Below, in pieces: positions 8,012-17,478 of a DNA stretch of 64,000 bases. The first letter of the stretch is position 1. Each line of letters begins with the position of its first letter. The notes beneath the pieces are model-generated. The model worked only from the letters and a program-made list of their open reading frames with translations, was not told where the DNA came from and made no database searches. Origin of the DNA: Ornithinibacillus halophilus (GTDB lineage Bacteria > Bacillota > Bacilli > Bacillales > Amphibacillaceae); assembly GCF_900129485.1 (NCBI RefSeq), contig NZ_FQVW01000001.1, forward strand, positions 186,001-250,000, in the 5' to 3' direction. Made by a program: the position numbers and the translations under genes.

Positions 8012-9544
8012 GTGGATTATGTAATAGAGATGTTAAACATACGAAAAGAATTTCCTGGAATTGTTGCAAACGATAATATTAACATTCAATTAAAAAAAGG
8101 GGAAATTCATGCGTTACTTGGAGAGAATGGTGCAGGAAAGTCGACACTAATGAATGTTCTCTTCGGACTTTATCAACCAGAAAAAGGACAAATCCGTGTA
8201 AAAGGTGAGACAGTAAAAATAACTAATCCTAATATAGCCAATGATCTTGGGATTGGGATGGTACACCAACATTTTATGTTAGTAGAACCTTTCACTGTGA
8301 CTCAAAACATTATCTTAGGAAATGAACCAAAAACAAAAACTGGTCGAATCAATATTAAGAAAGCAGAACAAGAAATTCAAGAACTTTCAGATCGCTATGG
8401 ATTGAAGGTGGATCCTTCTGCAAAAATTAAAGATATTTCAGTAGGTATGCAGCAGCGTGTTGAAATTTTAAAAACGCTTTATCGTGGTGCTGAAGTATTA
8501 ATCTTTGATGAACCTACTGCCGTATTAACACCACAGGAAATTACAGAATTAATGGAGATTATGCGATCGCTTATTAAAGAAGGAAAGTCTATCATTCTTA
8601 TCACTCATAAGTTAAAAGAAATTATGGAAGTTTGTGATCGGTGTACGGTGATACGTAAAGGTAAAGGTATTGGTACAGTAGATGTTAAAAATACCAATGT
8701 AAATGAATTAGCTTCATTAATGGTTGGAAGAGAAGTTAGTTTTGAAACAGAGAAAAAACCTGCACAACCAAAAGATGTTGTCCTTAGTGTAAAAGACTTA
8801 AAAGTTAAGGATGCAAGAAAAGTAGATTCTGTTAAAGAATTGAATCTTGAGGTTAGAGCAGGAGAAATTGTCGGTATTGCTGGTATTGACGGGAATGGGC
8901 AAACAGAATTAATTGAAGCAATTACCGGATTAACAAAAAGTCAATCAGGTAAGATAATGCTAAATAATAAGGATATAACCAATAAAACTCCAAGAAAGGT
9001 TACGGAGAGTGGTGTTGGACATATCCCACAAGACCGTCATAAATATGGATTGGTTCTAGACTATACGGTGGGTGAAAATATTGTTTTGCAAACGTATTAT
9101 CAAAAACCATACTCTAAAAATACGATTTTAAATCATAAAGAAATATACCAGAAAGCTGAAGAGCTGATTGAGCAATTTGATGTACGTACACCAAGTGCAT
9201 ACACTCCTGCACGTGCATTATCTGGTGGTAACCAACAAAAGGCAATTATTGCTCGTGAAGTAGATCGTTCACCTGACTTATTAATAGCTGCACAGCCAAC
9301 TCGTGGTCTAGATGTTGGAGCAATTGAATTTATTCATAAAAAATTGATTGAAGAGCGCGACAAAGGAAAAGCCGTACTTTTAATTTCCTTTGAATTGGAC
9401 GAAATACTAGACGTTAGTGATCGAATTGCAGTTATGTTTGATGGAAAGATTGTTTCAAGTGTTAAGCCAGAGGATACGAACGAGCAAGAGCTTGGGCTAT
9501 TAATGGCTGGAAGTCAAACTACAAAGGCAGGTGATTCTAAGTGA
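8012..9544 (+). CDS. nupO: nucleoside ABC transporter ATP-binding protein (two ABC domains)
   Basis: The cytoplasmic ATPase of the nucleoside importer: 510 residues, two fused nucleotide-binding domains. The first has a complete Walker A (GENGAGKST, 37-45), signature VGMQQR and Walker B LIFDEPT. The second has the degenerate Walker A GIDGNGQTE, signature LSGGNQQKA and a Walker B reading AAQPTRGLD, as usual in this RbsA/YufO-type family. It starts with GTG at 8012 after AAAGGGGTGAG. Its stop overlaps the nupP start by four bases. Confidence 0.94.
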   Translation: MDYVIEMLNIRKEFPGIVANDNINIQLKKGEIHALLGENGAGKSTLMNVLFGLYQPEKGQIRVKGETVKITNPNIANDLGIGMVHQHFMLVEPFTVTQNIILGNEPKTKTGRINIKKAEQEIQELSDRYGLKVDPSAKIKDISVGMQQRVEILKTLYRGAEVLIFDEPTAVLTPQEITELMEIMRSLIKEGKSIILITHKLKEIMEVCDRCTVIRKGKGIGTVDVKNTNVNELASLMVGREVSFETEKKPAQPKDVVLSVKDLKVKDARKVDSVKELNLEVRAGEIVGIAGIDGNGQTELIEAITGLTKSQSGKIMLNNKDITNKTPRKVTESGVGHIPQDRHKYGLVLDYTVGENIVLQTYYQKPYSKNTILNHKEIYQKAEELIEQFDVRTPSAYTPARALSGGNQQKAIIAREVDRSPDLLIAAQPTRGLDVGAIEFIHKKLIEERDKGKAVLLISFELDEILDVSDRIAVMFDGKIVSSVKPEDTNEQELGLLMAGSQTTKAGDSK

Positions 9545-10590
9545 CTTCAAATAATAAATTATTTGCCCTAATCATTCCTGTCATTTCTGTATTTTTAGGT
9601 TTATTAGCAGGTGCAATAATCATGCTACTATCAGGATACAACCCAATTGAAGGGTACTCTGCATTATGGCGAGGAGCATTTGGAGATGCTTTTACAATTG
9701 GAGAAACAATCCGACGTACAACACCTTTAATTCTAACTGGTTTAGCGGTTGCTTTTGCTTTCCGCTCTGGTTTATTTAATATAGGTGCAGAAGGTCAGGT
9801 TATAGTTGGTTGGCTTGCTGCAGTATGGGTTGGATTGGCAATTGAAGCACCAATGATTATTCACCTTCCATTAGCAGTACTTGCTGGTGCACTAGCTGGT
9901 GGTCTTTGGGGTTTTGTACCTGGTTTGCTAAAAGCTAAATTAGGTGTTCATGAAGTAATTATTACGATTATGATGAACTACATTGCCCTTTATATTTCTA
10001 ATGAAATTATCCGTTCCGTTCTTACGGACCACGCAACAAAAACAGATCAAATTGCAAGTTCAGCATCACTTGCTTCAGAGTGGTTGCAGGGCCTAACCTA
10101 TTACTCTCGTATACACTATGGATTTTTAATTGCAATATTTGCTGCTGTAATTATGTGGTTCTTAATTCAACGTACAACAATTGGTTATGAGTTAAAAGCA
10201 GTTGGATTCAACCAACATGCTTCTAAGTATTCTGGTATGAACGTAAGTAAAAACATTATCATTTCTATGGTGATTGCTGGTGGTTTTGCTGGTCTAGCAG
10301 GAGCAATGGAAGGGTTAGGAACATATGGAAACATTCATTTAATGTCAGGGTTTACCAATTTAGGATTTGATGGTATCGCTGTAGCATTACTTGGAGCAAA
10401 TAATGCATTTGGTGTCGTTTTAGCAGCACTTCTATTTGGTGTATTAAAAGAAGGGGCTGGAGAAATGCCAACTGGTGCAGGAGTTCCAACTGAACTTGTT
10501 GATATTATTATTGCGTTAATAATTTTCTTTGTTGCATCAAGTTACATTATTCGATGGGCATTACTTCGCTTTAAAAAGGAGGGGAAATAA
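9541..10590 (+). CDS. nupP: nucleoside ABC transporter permease
   Basis: One of two BPD-type (RbsC/YufP-like) membrane subunits; 349 residues with about nine to ten hydrophobic segments, including FRSGLFNIGAEGQV, the family motif contacting the ATPase side. It starts with GTG in the GTGA overlap with nupO and ends directly against the nupQ ATG, so translation is tightly coupled. Confidence 0.93.
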   Translation: MTSNNKLFALIIPVISVFLGLLAGAIIMLLSGYNPIEGYSALWRGAFGDAFTIGETIRRTTPLILTGLAVAFAFRSGLFNIGAEGQVIVGWLAAVWVGLAIEAPMIIHLPLAVLAGALAGGLWGFVPGLLKAKLGVHEVIITIMMNYIALYISNEIIRSVLTDHATKTDQIASSASLASEWLQGLTYYSRIHYGFLIAIFAAVIMWFLIQRTTIGYELKAVGFNQHASKYSGMNVSKNIIISMVIAGGFAGLAGAMEGLGTYGNIHLMSGFTNLGFDGIAVALLGANNAFGVVLAALLFGVLKEGAGEMPTGAGVPTELVDIIIALIIFFVASSYIIRWALLRFKKEGK

Positions 10591-11541
10591 ATGATTGATT
10601 TACTCCAATCAATTATTCCAACAGTTCTGTTTTTCTCAGCACCCCTAATACTAACTGCGCTTGGCGGAGTATTCAGTGAACGTTCTGGAGTTGTTAACAT
10701 TGGTCTTGAAGGACTTATGGTAATGGGAGCATTTGTAGGTATAGTTTTCACCTTAACTTTTGAAGATACTTTAGGTTCTGCAACCCCATGGATTGCCATA
10801 GTCGTTGCTGCAGTAATTGGTGGTATCTTTGCTACAATTCATGCAGTTGCATCTGTTTCCTTTAATGCAAATCAAGTTGTTAGTGGAGTTGCTATCAACA
10901 TGTTAGCGCTTGGTGTTGGTGTTTATTTAACAAAACAATGGTATGGAAAAGGTCAAACTGACATGGTTGATGGCTTTTTCAGAACTGATATACCATACTT
11001 ACACAAAATACCAGTAATTGGACCAATTTTCTTTGAAAGAGTTTATGCAACTTCCTACGTTGCTATTATATTAGCTGTAATTGCTTGGTATGTGTTATAT
11101 AAAACTGCTTTTGGATTACGCCTTCGTTCTGTTGGTGAGCATCCAATGGCTGCAGATACAAATGGGATTAGTGTTACAAAAATACGTTATATTGCAGTAA
11201 TTCTTTCAGGAGTTTTAGGTGGTTTAGGTGGGTCTGTATTTGCCTTAACGATCGTTTCAAACTTCTCTCATTCAACTATTGTAGGACAAGGTTTTATGGC
11301 TCTAGCAGCCGTTATCTTTGGTAAATGGCATCCATTAGGTGCGATGGGAGCTGCTCTATTCTTTGGTTTTGCACAAAGTTTAAGTATTGTAGGGTCTTCT
11401 ATTCCACTATTGGAAGGGATTCCACAAGTATTCTTACTAATTGCACCATATGTATTAACAATCTTAGCATTAGCAGGAGTTATTGGTCGTGCAGATGCAC
11501 CAAAAGCCAATGGAGTACCATACATTAAAGGTAGTAGGTAG
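10591..11541 (+). CDS. nupQ: nucleoside ABC transporter permease
   Basis: The second membrane subunit: 316 residues, strongly hydrophobic, with the paralogous motif SERSGVVNIGLEGLMVMGAF. The ATG abuts the nupP stop, and AAGGAGGGG lies at the end of nupP. It forms a heterodimeric channel with NupP by family precedent. A terminator closes the operon. Confidence 0.93.
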   Translation: MIDLLQSIIPTVLFFSAPLILTALGGVFSERSGVVNIGLEGLMVMGAFVGIVFTLTFEDTLGSATPWIAIVVAAVIGGIFATIHAVASVSFNANQVVSGVAINMLALGVGVYLTKQWYGKGQTDMVDGFFRTDIPYLHKIPVIGPIFFERVYATSYVAIILAVIAWYVLYKTAFGLRLRSVGEHPMAADTNGISVTKIRYIAVILSGVLGGLGGSVFALTIVSNFSHSTIVGQGFMALAAVIFGKWHPLGAMGAALFFGFAQSLSIVGSSIPLLEGIPQVFLLIAPYVLTILALAGVIGRADAPKANGVPYIKGSR

Positions 11542-11555
11542 TCTATAAATGAAAT

Positions 11556-11588
11556 GAGGTTACCCCAAAAGGGTGGCCTCTTTTTTTG
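11556..11588 (+). terminator. terminator of nupNOPQ
   Basis: Stem GAGGTTACCC / GGGTGGCCTC with a CAAAA loop and a run of eight T. Confidence 0.88.
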
Positions 11589-11652
11589 TACATACACTTA
11601 GAATTTTCCAGTGTAAAACTTCTATTAGAATTCTCTATACTTTCGCTTTAAC

Positions 11653-11666
11653 TACCATAAATGGTA
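11653..11666 (+). promoter_or_regulatory. perfect small palindrome upstream of ymfF
   Basis: TACCAT-AA-ATGGTA is a perfect 14-base inverted repeat, followed by TATGGT. It lies about 115 bases before ymfF and might be an operator; no regulator can be named. The rest of the 11589-11780 gap is AT-rich without recognisable features. Confidence 0.25.
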
Positions 11667-11780
11667 AACTATGGTTAATTGATAACAATTGAAATTCATT
11701 AATGAGGTTTATCATTATAAAATAAGTATAAACTAACAAGGGATTAATTCGTGGTATTGTATAGAAATGGAGGAAATAGC

Positions 11781-13073
11781 ATGGAAGCAATTCGAGAAGA
11801 AGTTGAAACTGTAAACGGATATCGCTTACACGTTGTGCCTAATAAGAAATTTAAGACAATAAATATCGTTGTTAAATTAAAGACAACCTTAGAGAGAGAC
11901 ACCATAACTAAACGAGCATTACTTCCTTATATTTTACAGCAAGGTCCAAATAGTTATCCAACAAGAATGGAATTACAAACAAAATTGGATGAACTATATG
12001 GTGCAGTTTTATCGATCGATGGTGCAAAAAAAGGAGAAAATCATGTCATAAGCTTTCGTTTAGAATTAGCAAATCAAAAATTCATCCCAAATGAGTCTGG
12101 AATTCTAGAGGAAGCAATTTCCTTATTAAACGATGTCATTTTTAATCCGAATGTAGATAAAGATGGATTTGACCGTAACATATTTAACCGTGAGAAAGAA
12201 ACGTTAAAACAAAAAATGAGTTCTATTATTGATGATAAAATGCGTTATGCCAATATGCGCCTTATAGATGAAATGTGTGAGGGTGAACCATACTCAATCC
12301 ATGTACATGGATATGAAGAGGATCTTTCTTCGATTTCACCTGAAAATACTTATGAATATTATCAGTCTATCTGCAAGGAAGACACGATGGATGTATTCGT
12401 TTTAGGCGATTTTGAAACGGAAGAAGTGAAGAAACTTATCACCTCAACGTTTAAAAGAGAAAATGATAATAACACGTCGAAGGCTAATGCAACAATCAAA
12501 AAGAATGAAAAAAAAGAAGCTAATATCGTTAAAGAAAATCAAAATATTCAGCAGGCAAAATTGCATATCGGTTATCGTACGAATACAACATATGGAGATA
12601 AATTATACCCAGCCTTACAAGTGTTTAATGGAATATTGGGGGCATTTCCTAGTTCAAAATTATTTATCAATGTTAGAGAAAAAAATAGTTTAGCTTACTA
12701 TGCATCTTCAAGATTAGAAAGCCATAAAGGATTACTACTCGTATTTAGTGGTATTGCCCCAGAAGACTTTGAAAAAGCTAAAGAAATTATGGAACAACAA
12801 ATGGATGCAATGAAAAAGAGTGACGTTACAGATACAGAACTAAGTGAAACGAAAGCATTAATTGAAAATCAGTTGTTAGAGACGATGGATAATCCACAAG
12901 GTATTGTAGAGCTTTTGTATCAACAAGTAATTGCTAATAGTAATCGTTCACCTGAAAAGTTAATAGAAGAGATTAAGCAAGTAACTAAAAAAGACTTAAC
13001 GGAACTTGCTGAATTAATAGAAGAGGATACCGTTTATTTATTATCAAATGAGGGAGGAGAAAATAATGAGTAA
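11781..13073 (+). CDS. ymfF: M16-family peptidase-like protein without zinc motif
   Basis: A 430-residue insulinase/processing-peptidase-like protein. The HxxEH zinc motif is absent near the N-terminus, so it is probably the non-catalytic partner of the adjacent YmfH, as in two-subunit M16 enzymes. The start is ATG 11781 with GGAGG seven bases upstream; the frame runs on to a GTG at 11751 that lacks a ribosome site. The stop overlaps the start of ymfH by eight bases. Function in Bacillaceae is not established. Confidence 0.88.
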   Translation: MEAIREEVETVNGYRLHVVPNKKFKTINIVVKLKTTLERDTITKRALLPYILQQGPNSYPTRMELQTKLDELYGAVLSIDGAKKGENHVISFRLELANQKFIPNESGILEEAISLLNDVIFNPNVDKDGFDRNIFNREKETLKQKMSSIIDDKMRYANMRLIDEMCEGEPYSIHVHGYEEDLSSISPENTYEYYQSICKEDTMDVFVLGDFETEEVKKLITSTFKRENDNNTSKANATIKKNEKKEANIVKENQNIQQAKLHIGYRTNTTYGDKLYPALQVFNGILGAFPSSKLFINVREKNSLAYYASSRLESHKGLLLVFSGIAPEDFEKAKEIMEQQMDAMKKSDVTDTELSETKALIENQLLETMDNPQGIVELLYQQVIANSNRSPEKLIEEIKQVTKKDLTELAELIEEDTVYLLSNEGGENNE

Positions 13074-14349
13074 GCATCCATATAACGATATAAATGAAAC
13101 GCTTTACAAAGAAGAGTTAGATAATGGTTTAACCGTATTTTTACTCCCAAGACCTGAAATGTCTAAAGCATATGGAATTTTTTCTACTGATTATGGCTCC
13201 ATTGACCAAACATTTGTGCCATTAGGTGAAGAAGAAAAAACGACTGTTCCAGAAGGTATTGCACATTTTTTGGAACATAAATTATTTGAAAAGGAAGACA
13301 GAGATGTATTCGCAGATTTCGGGAAACAGGGTGCTTCCGCAAATGCGTATACTTCTTTCACCAAAACCGCTTACCTGTTTTCTGCAACTAATCACATTGA
13401 AGACAACGTAAAAACCCTCATTGATTTTGTGCAAGACCCTTATTTTTCGGAGCAATCAGTAGAGAAGGAAAAAGGGATAATTGCACAAGAAATAAAAATG
13501 TACGATGACCAACCTGACTGGCAATCATTTATGGGAACGATTAAAGGGATGTTTAAGAATCATCCTGTTAATGTCGATATTGCCGGTACAGTTGAATCAA
13601 TCAATAAAATTACCAAGGATGATTTATATACGTGCTACAATACATTTTATCATCCTGAGAATATGGTTTTATTCATTGCTGGAAATTTTGAACCTGATTC
13701 CATGCTTCAACTTATAAAAGAAAACCAAGCAGCGAAGAAATTTGAAAAGATGGAAGAAATAAAAAGGGACTTCCCTAATGAACCAGAAGAAGTTGCCATG
13801 AGTGAAAATAAAATGATTATGCCAGTTTCGGTAGCCAAGTGTACGATTGGGATTAAAGAATCGGTTTCAGAATTAGATGCTGATCAATTTATTCAAAAAG
13901 ATCTATTACAAGATATGATAATATCTTATCTTTTCGCAAAAAGTGGAAAGTTTTATCAACAATTATATGATGAGAATTTGATTGATGACAGTTTCTACTA
14001 TGAGACGAGTTTGGAAAAGAATTTTGGGTACTCATTAATCGGTGGAAATACACATGACCCAGAAAAGTTTGTAAGTAAGCTAAAACAGCTTCTATTATCA
14101 ACTCAAGATATGACAATATCCGAGAAGGATTTTGAAAGAATGAAGAAGAAAAAAATCGGTCAACTACTTCGTGCCATGAATTCATTAGAATTTATTGCAA
14201 GCAAATATATTCATTACCATATGCAGGGTGTAGACTTTTTCACTTTAATAAACAAAATACAGGAATTACAGTTAGAGGACGCGAATGGTTTCTTAATCAA
14301 TTGGATCGACGAAAAACGAATAACGGTTTGTAAAATTGTAGCAGAGTAG
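13066..14349 (+). CDS. ymfH: M16-family zinc peptidase
   Basis: A 427-residue zinc peptidase with the inverted zinc motif HFLEH at residues 67-71 and a later Glu-containing segment EKGIIAQEI, giving the HxxEH...E set. It is predicted cytoplasmic, with no signal peptide. The ATG at 13066 follows GGGAGGAG; a nearer in-frame ATG at 13048 precedes that site and is rejected. It forms a likely heterodimer with YmfF. Confidence 0.9.
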   Translation: MSKHPYNDINETLYKEELDNGLTVFLLPRPEMSKAYGIFSTDYGSIDQTFVPLGEEEKTTVPEGIAHFLEHKLFEKEDRDVFADFGKQGASANAYTSFTKTAYLFSATNHIEDNVKTLIDFVQDPYFSEQSVEKEKGIIAQEIKMYDDQPDWQSFMGTIKGMFKNHPVNVDIAGTVESINKITKDDLYTCYNTFYHPENMVLFIAGNFEPDSMLQLIKENQAAKKFEKMEEIKRDFPNEPEEVAMSENKMIMPVSVAKCTIGIKESVSELDADQFIQKDLLQDMIISYLFAKSGKFYQQLYDENLIDDSFYYETSLEKNFGYSLIGGNTHDPEKFVSKLKQLLLSTQDMTISEKDFERMKKKKIGQLLRAMNSLEFIASKYIHYHMQGVDFFTLINKIQELQLEDANGFLINWIDEKRITVCKIVAE

Positions 14350-14357
14350 GAAAACAT

Positions 14358-15074
14358 ATGGGGAAAAATATTTTAATTATTGGTGCAAGCGGAGATATCG
14401 GTAGTGCAATCGCAAAACTATTAGGAAAAAAAGGACATCGGTTACTTTTACATTATCATACAAATGGCGAGCGGATGTCTAACCTTCGAGAACAACTGGA
14501 TCGGGAGGTTATATTAAGTGAAATAAAGGCAGATCTAACCAATGAAAGTGAAATAAAAAGTTTGATTACAAATATTGTTTTTCCAGTTGATATCATTGTT
14601 TTTGCTAGTGGGAGAGCACATTATGGATTATTTCAAGAGACACCAGAAGAGGTAATAAATGAAATGCTAACGATTCATGTGAAAGCACCTATGATGATTA
14701 CAAAACACTTATTACCGCCTATGATTAGAAATAATTATGGGAAAATCATTCTAATCTCCTCCATTTGGGGAGATATAGGAGCTAGCCATGAAGTGCTTTA
14801 CTCAACTGTTAAAGGTGCACAGAATAGTTTTGTTAAGTCGTTAGCTAAAGAAGTAGGGCCTAGTGGAATAAATATTAATGCAGTTAGTCCAGGTTTTATT
14901 GACACAAAGATGAATCAACATTTGTTAACAGAAGAAAGAGAAGCTATCTTTTCTGAAATACCATTAAATCGGCCTGGTCAACCGAAAGAAGTGGCAGAAC
15001 TGGTCCATTTTTTAACTGAAGATAAATCAAGCTATATTCAAGGTGAAGTAATACGGATAAATGGTGGCTGGTGA
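14358..15074 (+). CDS. ymfI: short-chain dehydrogenase/reductase YmfI
   Basis: A 238-residue Rossmann-fold oxidoreductase of the FabG type. The dinucleotide-binding motif GASGDIG (residues 8-14), the SS...YSTVK catalytic Ser-Tyr-Lys set and the SPGFIDTKM loop are intact, so it should be active with NAD(P)H. The substrate is unknown; 3-oxoacyl-ACP reductase is the family label. It lies eight bases after ymfH. Confidence 0.9.
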   Translation: MGKNILIIGASGDIGSAIAKLLGKKGHRLLLHYHTNGERMSNLREQLDREVILSEIKADLTNESEIKSLITNIVFPVDIIVFASGRAHYGLFQETPEEVINEMLTIHVKAPMMITKHLLPPMIRNNYGKIILISSIWGDIGASHEVLYSTVKGAQNSFVKSLAKEVGPSGININAVSPGFIDTKMNQHLLTEEREAIFSEIPLNRPGQPKEVAELVHFLTEDKSSYIQGEVIRINGGW

Positions 15075-15160
15075 TAACATTCTAAAAAAGACTTTCTCCG
15101 ATATGTATAAAGCACGTTCATTTTCAAATACTAAACGTGAATAATGAAGGAGGAATGAAT

Positions 15161-15412
15161 ATGTCAGTTCTAGACAATTTTGATACTTGGAAAGATTTTC
15201 TAGCTAATAGACTAGATCAAGCCCAATCTCAAGGTATGTCTCAACAAACAATCTCAGAAGTGGCGTATGAAGTTGGCGATTATTTAGCAAAAAGTGTTGA
15301 CGCTAAAAATAGTGAAGAAGCAGTATTAAGAGAACTATGGAATGCTGCATCAAAAGAAGAACAACATGCGATTGCTAATGCTATGGTAAGTTTAGTACAA
15401 AATCAAAAATAA
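15161..15412 (+). CDS. ymfJ: DUF3243 protein YmfJ
   Basis: An 83-residue soluble, helical conserved protein (VLDNFDTWKDFLANRLDQAQ) of unknown function. The ATG at 15161 follows GAAGGAGG; the longer frame from 15137 overlaps that site. It is followed by a perfect terminator. Confidence 0.87.
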   Translation: MSVLDNFDTWKDFLANRLDQAQSQGMSQQTISEVAYEVGDYLAKSVDAKNSEEAVLRELWNAASKEEQHAIANAMVSLVQNQK

Positions 15413-15430
15413 AGATTAGATTGACTTGTG

Positions 15431-15460
15431 GAAGCTGCATTAACATGCAGCTTCTTTTAT
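15431..15460 (+). terminator. terminator after ymfJ
   Basis: Perfect 10-bp stem GAAGCTGCAT / ATGCAGCTTC with a 4-base loop and TTTTAT. The following AT-rich gap to 15656 holds TATAAT at 15628 but no well-spaced -35. Confidence 0.9.
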
Positions 15461-15656
15461 ACGAAAAGAATTGGCAATTACACTTCTTCATTTTATTTTT
15501 GTTACAAATTGTAAAAATGTGGATAAATTTATGAAAGATTATCTGATTTTAACCTATTTATACTTTTAACTGGAGACAAAATCATTTATTATAGAGATAT
15601 ATTGTACGTAACAATTATATACTTATAGTATAATTGTCATTTTAAGGGGATTTTAT

Positions 15657-16448
15657 ATGAATCGAACCGAGTGGTATTTGGAATATGAAATACAACATAA
15701 CCGTCCGGGACTATTAGGTGATATATCTTCTTTGTTAGGAATGTTATCCATTAATATTATAACAATTAATGGGGTTGAGAATGGTCGTAGAGGAATGTTG
15801 TTACTGTCAAAGTACGATCACCAGATTACTCGATTAGAAACAATACTTAATACAATGGATACCATTAGAGTAATAAAACTACGAAAGCCTAAATTAAGAG
15901 ACAAGTTAGCTGTTAGGCATGGACGATACATACATAGAGATGTTGATGATAGAAAGACGATTCGTTTTGTGCGAGATGAACTAGGACTTTTAGTTGATTT
16001 TATGGCTGAGTTATATAAACAAGAAGGTCACAAGTTAATTGGAGTTCGTGGAATGCCTCGAGTAGGGAAAACGGAATCTGTTGTTGCTGCAAGTGTATGT
16101 GCCAATAAACGTTGGTTATTCGTCTCAAGTACATTATTAAAACAAACAGTAAGGAATCAATTAATTGAAGGCGAATATAGCAATGACAATATATTTATTA
16201 TCGATGGGGTTGTTTCTAAAAAGAGAGCTAGTGAAAAGCATTGGCAGTTAATTAGAGAGATCATGCAATTACCCGCCATTAAAGTGGTGGAACATCCTGA
16301 TATTTTTGTACAAGCAACTGAATACGATATCAATGATTTTGATTATATTATTGAACTACGTAGTCATGAAGATGAAGAGATTACATATGAACCAATACAG
16401 AATACGCAATTCGAACAAGAAAATGGCTTTTCAATGTTTGATTTTTAA
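15657..16448 (+). CDS. ymfK: YmfK (DUF3388): ACT-like domain plus P-loop motif
   Basis: A 263-residue conserved Bacillaceae protein of unknown function. The N-terminus (about 5-75: EYEIQHNRPGLLGDISSLLGML) reads like an ACT ligand-binding domain. The centre contains G132-MPRV-GK-T139, fitting the Walker A pattern GxxxxGKT and followed by a helix-like segment. A Walker B is less clear; IFIIDGV at about 180 is a candidate. A nucleotide-binding, metabolite-sensing role is inference. The ATG follows AAGGGGATT. It precedes rodZ by 18 bases. Confidence 0.85.
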   Translation: MNRTEWYLEYEIQHNRPGLLGDISSLLGMLSINIITINGVENGRRGMLLLSKYDHQITRLETILNTMDTIRVIKLRKPKLRDKLAVRHGRYIHRDVDDRKTIRFVRDELGLLVDFMAELYKQEGHKLIGVRGMPRVGKTESVVAASVCANKRWLFVSSTLLKQTVRNQLIEGEYSNDNIFIIDGVVSKKRASEKHWQLIREIMQLPAIKVVEHPDIFVQATEYDINDFDYIIELRSHEDEEITYEPIQNTQFEQENGFSMFDF

Positions 16449-16466
16449 AGTGGATGGTGTTTATTT

Positions 16467-17411
16467 ATGGGAATTGGATCAAGATTAAAGGAAGTTAGAG
16501 AAAATAAAGAGATTACACTTGATCAATTGCAAGATACGACGAAAATACAGAAGAGGTATCTGAGAGCGATTGAAGAAGAGAACTTTAGTATTCTTCCTGG
16601 GAAGTTTTACGCTAGAGCTTTTATTAAAGAGTATGCAAATGCAGTAGGTTTGAACGCAAATGAGTTATTGGAGGAATTTAAAGAAGATATTCCTTCAATT
16701 GACGATGAACAGACCACTCAGTATACACGAATTAATCGTTCAAGAAAAGATAATTTACCAACAAAAAATAATAAGATTTTCTCACTGATACCAACTATTA
16801 TTGTTGTTCTGTTAATTATCGGTATTATCTTTGCTGCATGGTGGTTTAGTAAGGAAAAGGCAAGTGAAGATAATAATGATACTGTTGTAGATACCGAAAA
16901 TGCCGATGATGATGAATTCATTCGTCCAAATACTGGTGAGGAACAGACTGATAATAATGAAGATACAACCGAACCTGATGAATCAGAAACAAACGCAGAC
17001 GAAGTTGAAGAAAATGAAAATGAAATCGAGGATGAAGAACCTCTAGAACCTGAATCTGAATTTGTAGTAATTGAAGAGGGCACAAAAAATAATCCACGTA
17101 CTACTTATGACTTTGTTAACCCTGGTGAAGAGATAATTATTTCATTTACAAGTGAGACAGCATCATGGTTAGATGTTGCTGATGAAAATGGACAATCTCT
17201 ATTTGGAGGTTTTGTTAATGAAGATAATTCTCCATTAGAAATTGACCTAGAAGACAATGAAAGAGTATACCTAAATGTAGGAAGCACTCCTAATTTGGAG
17301 GTAGCTATTAATGGGGTAATAATGGAATATACTCTAGACCCAAATGAAATGGATGTACAGAAGTTTGAAATTAATTTTAAAAACGAAGAAGAAAGTGAAG
17401 ATGTTGAATAA
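16467..17411 (+). CDS. rodZ: cell-shape protein RodZ
   Basis: A membrane protein linking MreB filaments to the elongation machinery. It has 314 residues: a cytoplasmic N-terminal helix-turn-helix domain (about 1-70), a basic stretch, one transmembrane segment (about 108-128, IPTIIVVLLIIGIIFAAWWF), a very acidic Asp/Glu/Asn linker (about 130-200), and a C-terminal extracellular DUF4115 domain. Known in B. subtilis as YmfM. The long acidic linker fits a salt-tolerant organism but is common in RodZ. The ribosome site is weak (GTGGATGG). Confidence 0.9.
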   Translation: MGIGSRLKEVRENKEITLDQLQDTTKIQKRYLRAIEEENFSILPGKFYARAFIKEYANAVGLNANELLEEFKEDIPSIDDEQTTQYTRINRSRKDNLPTKNNKIFSLIPTIIVVLLIIGIIFAAWWFSKEKASEDNNDTVVDTENADDDEFIRPNTGEEQTDNNEDTTEPDESETNADEVEENENEIEDEEPLEPESEFVVIEEGTKNNPRTTYDFVNPGEEIIISFTSETASWLDVADENGQSLFGGFVNEDNSPLEIDLEDNERVYLNVGSTPNLEVAINGVIMEYTLDPNEMDVQKFEINFKNEEESEDVE

Positions 17412-17423
17412 ATGATTGTATCG

Positions 17424-17454
17424 AACCCTTCCATTATAAATGTGAAGGGTTTTA
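17424..17454 (+). terminator. weak terminator-like hairpin rodZ-pgsA
   Basis: AACCCTTC / GAAGGGTT with a 12-base loop and a short TTTTAT tail; probably only attenuates read-through into pgsA. Confidence 0.5.
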
Positions 17455-17478
17455 TACCTACTAGGAGGACAACTATTA

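Noticed and set aside
16718-17083. Long minus-strand frame rich in Ser/Val opposite rodZ
   Set aside because: It mirrors the Asp/Glu-rich linker of rodZ read on the other strand and has no ribosome site.
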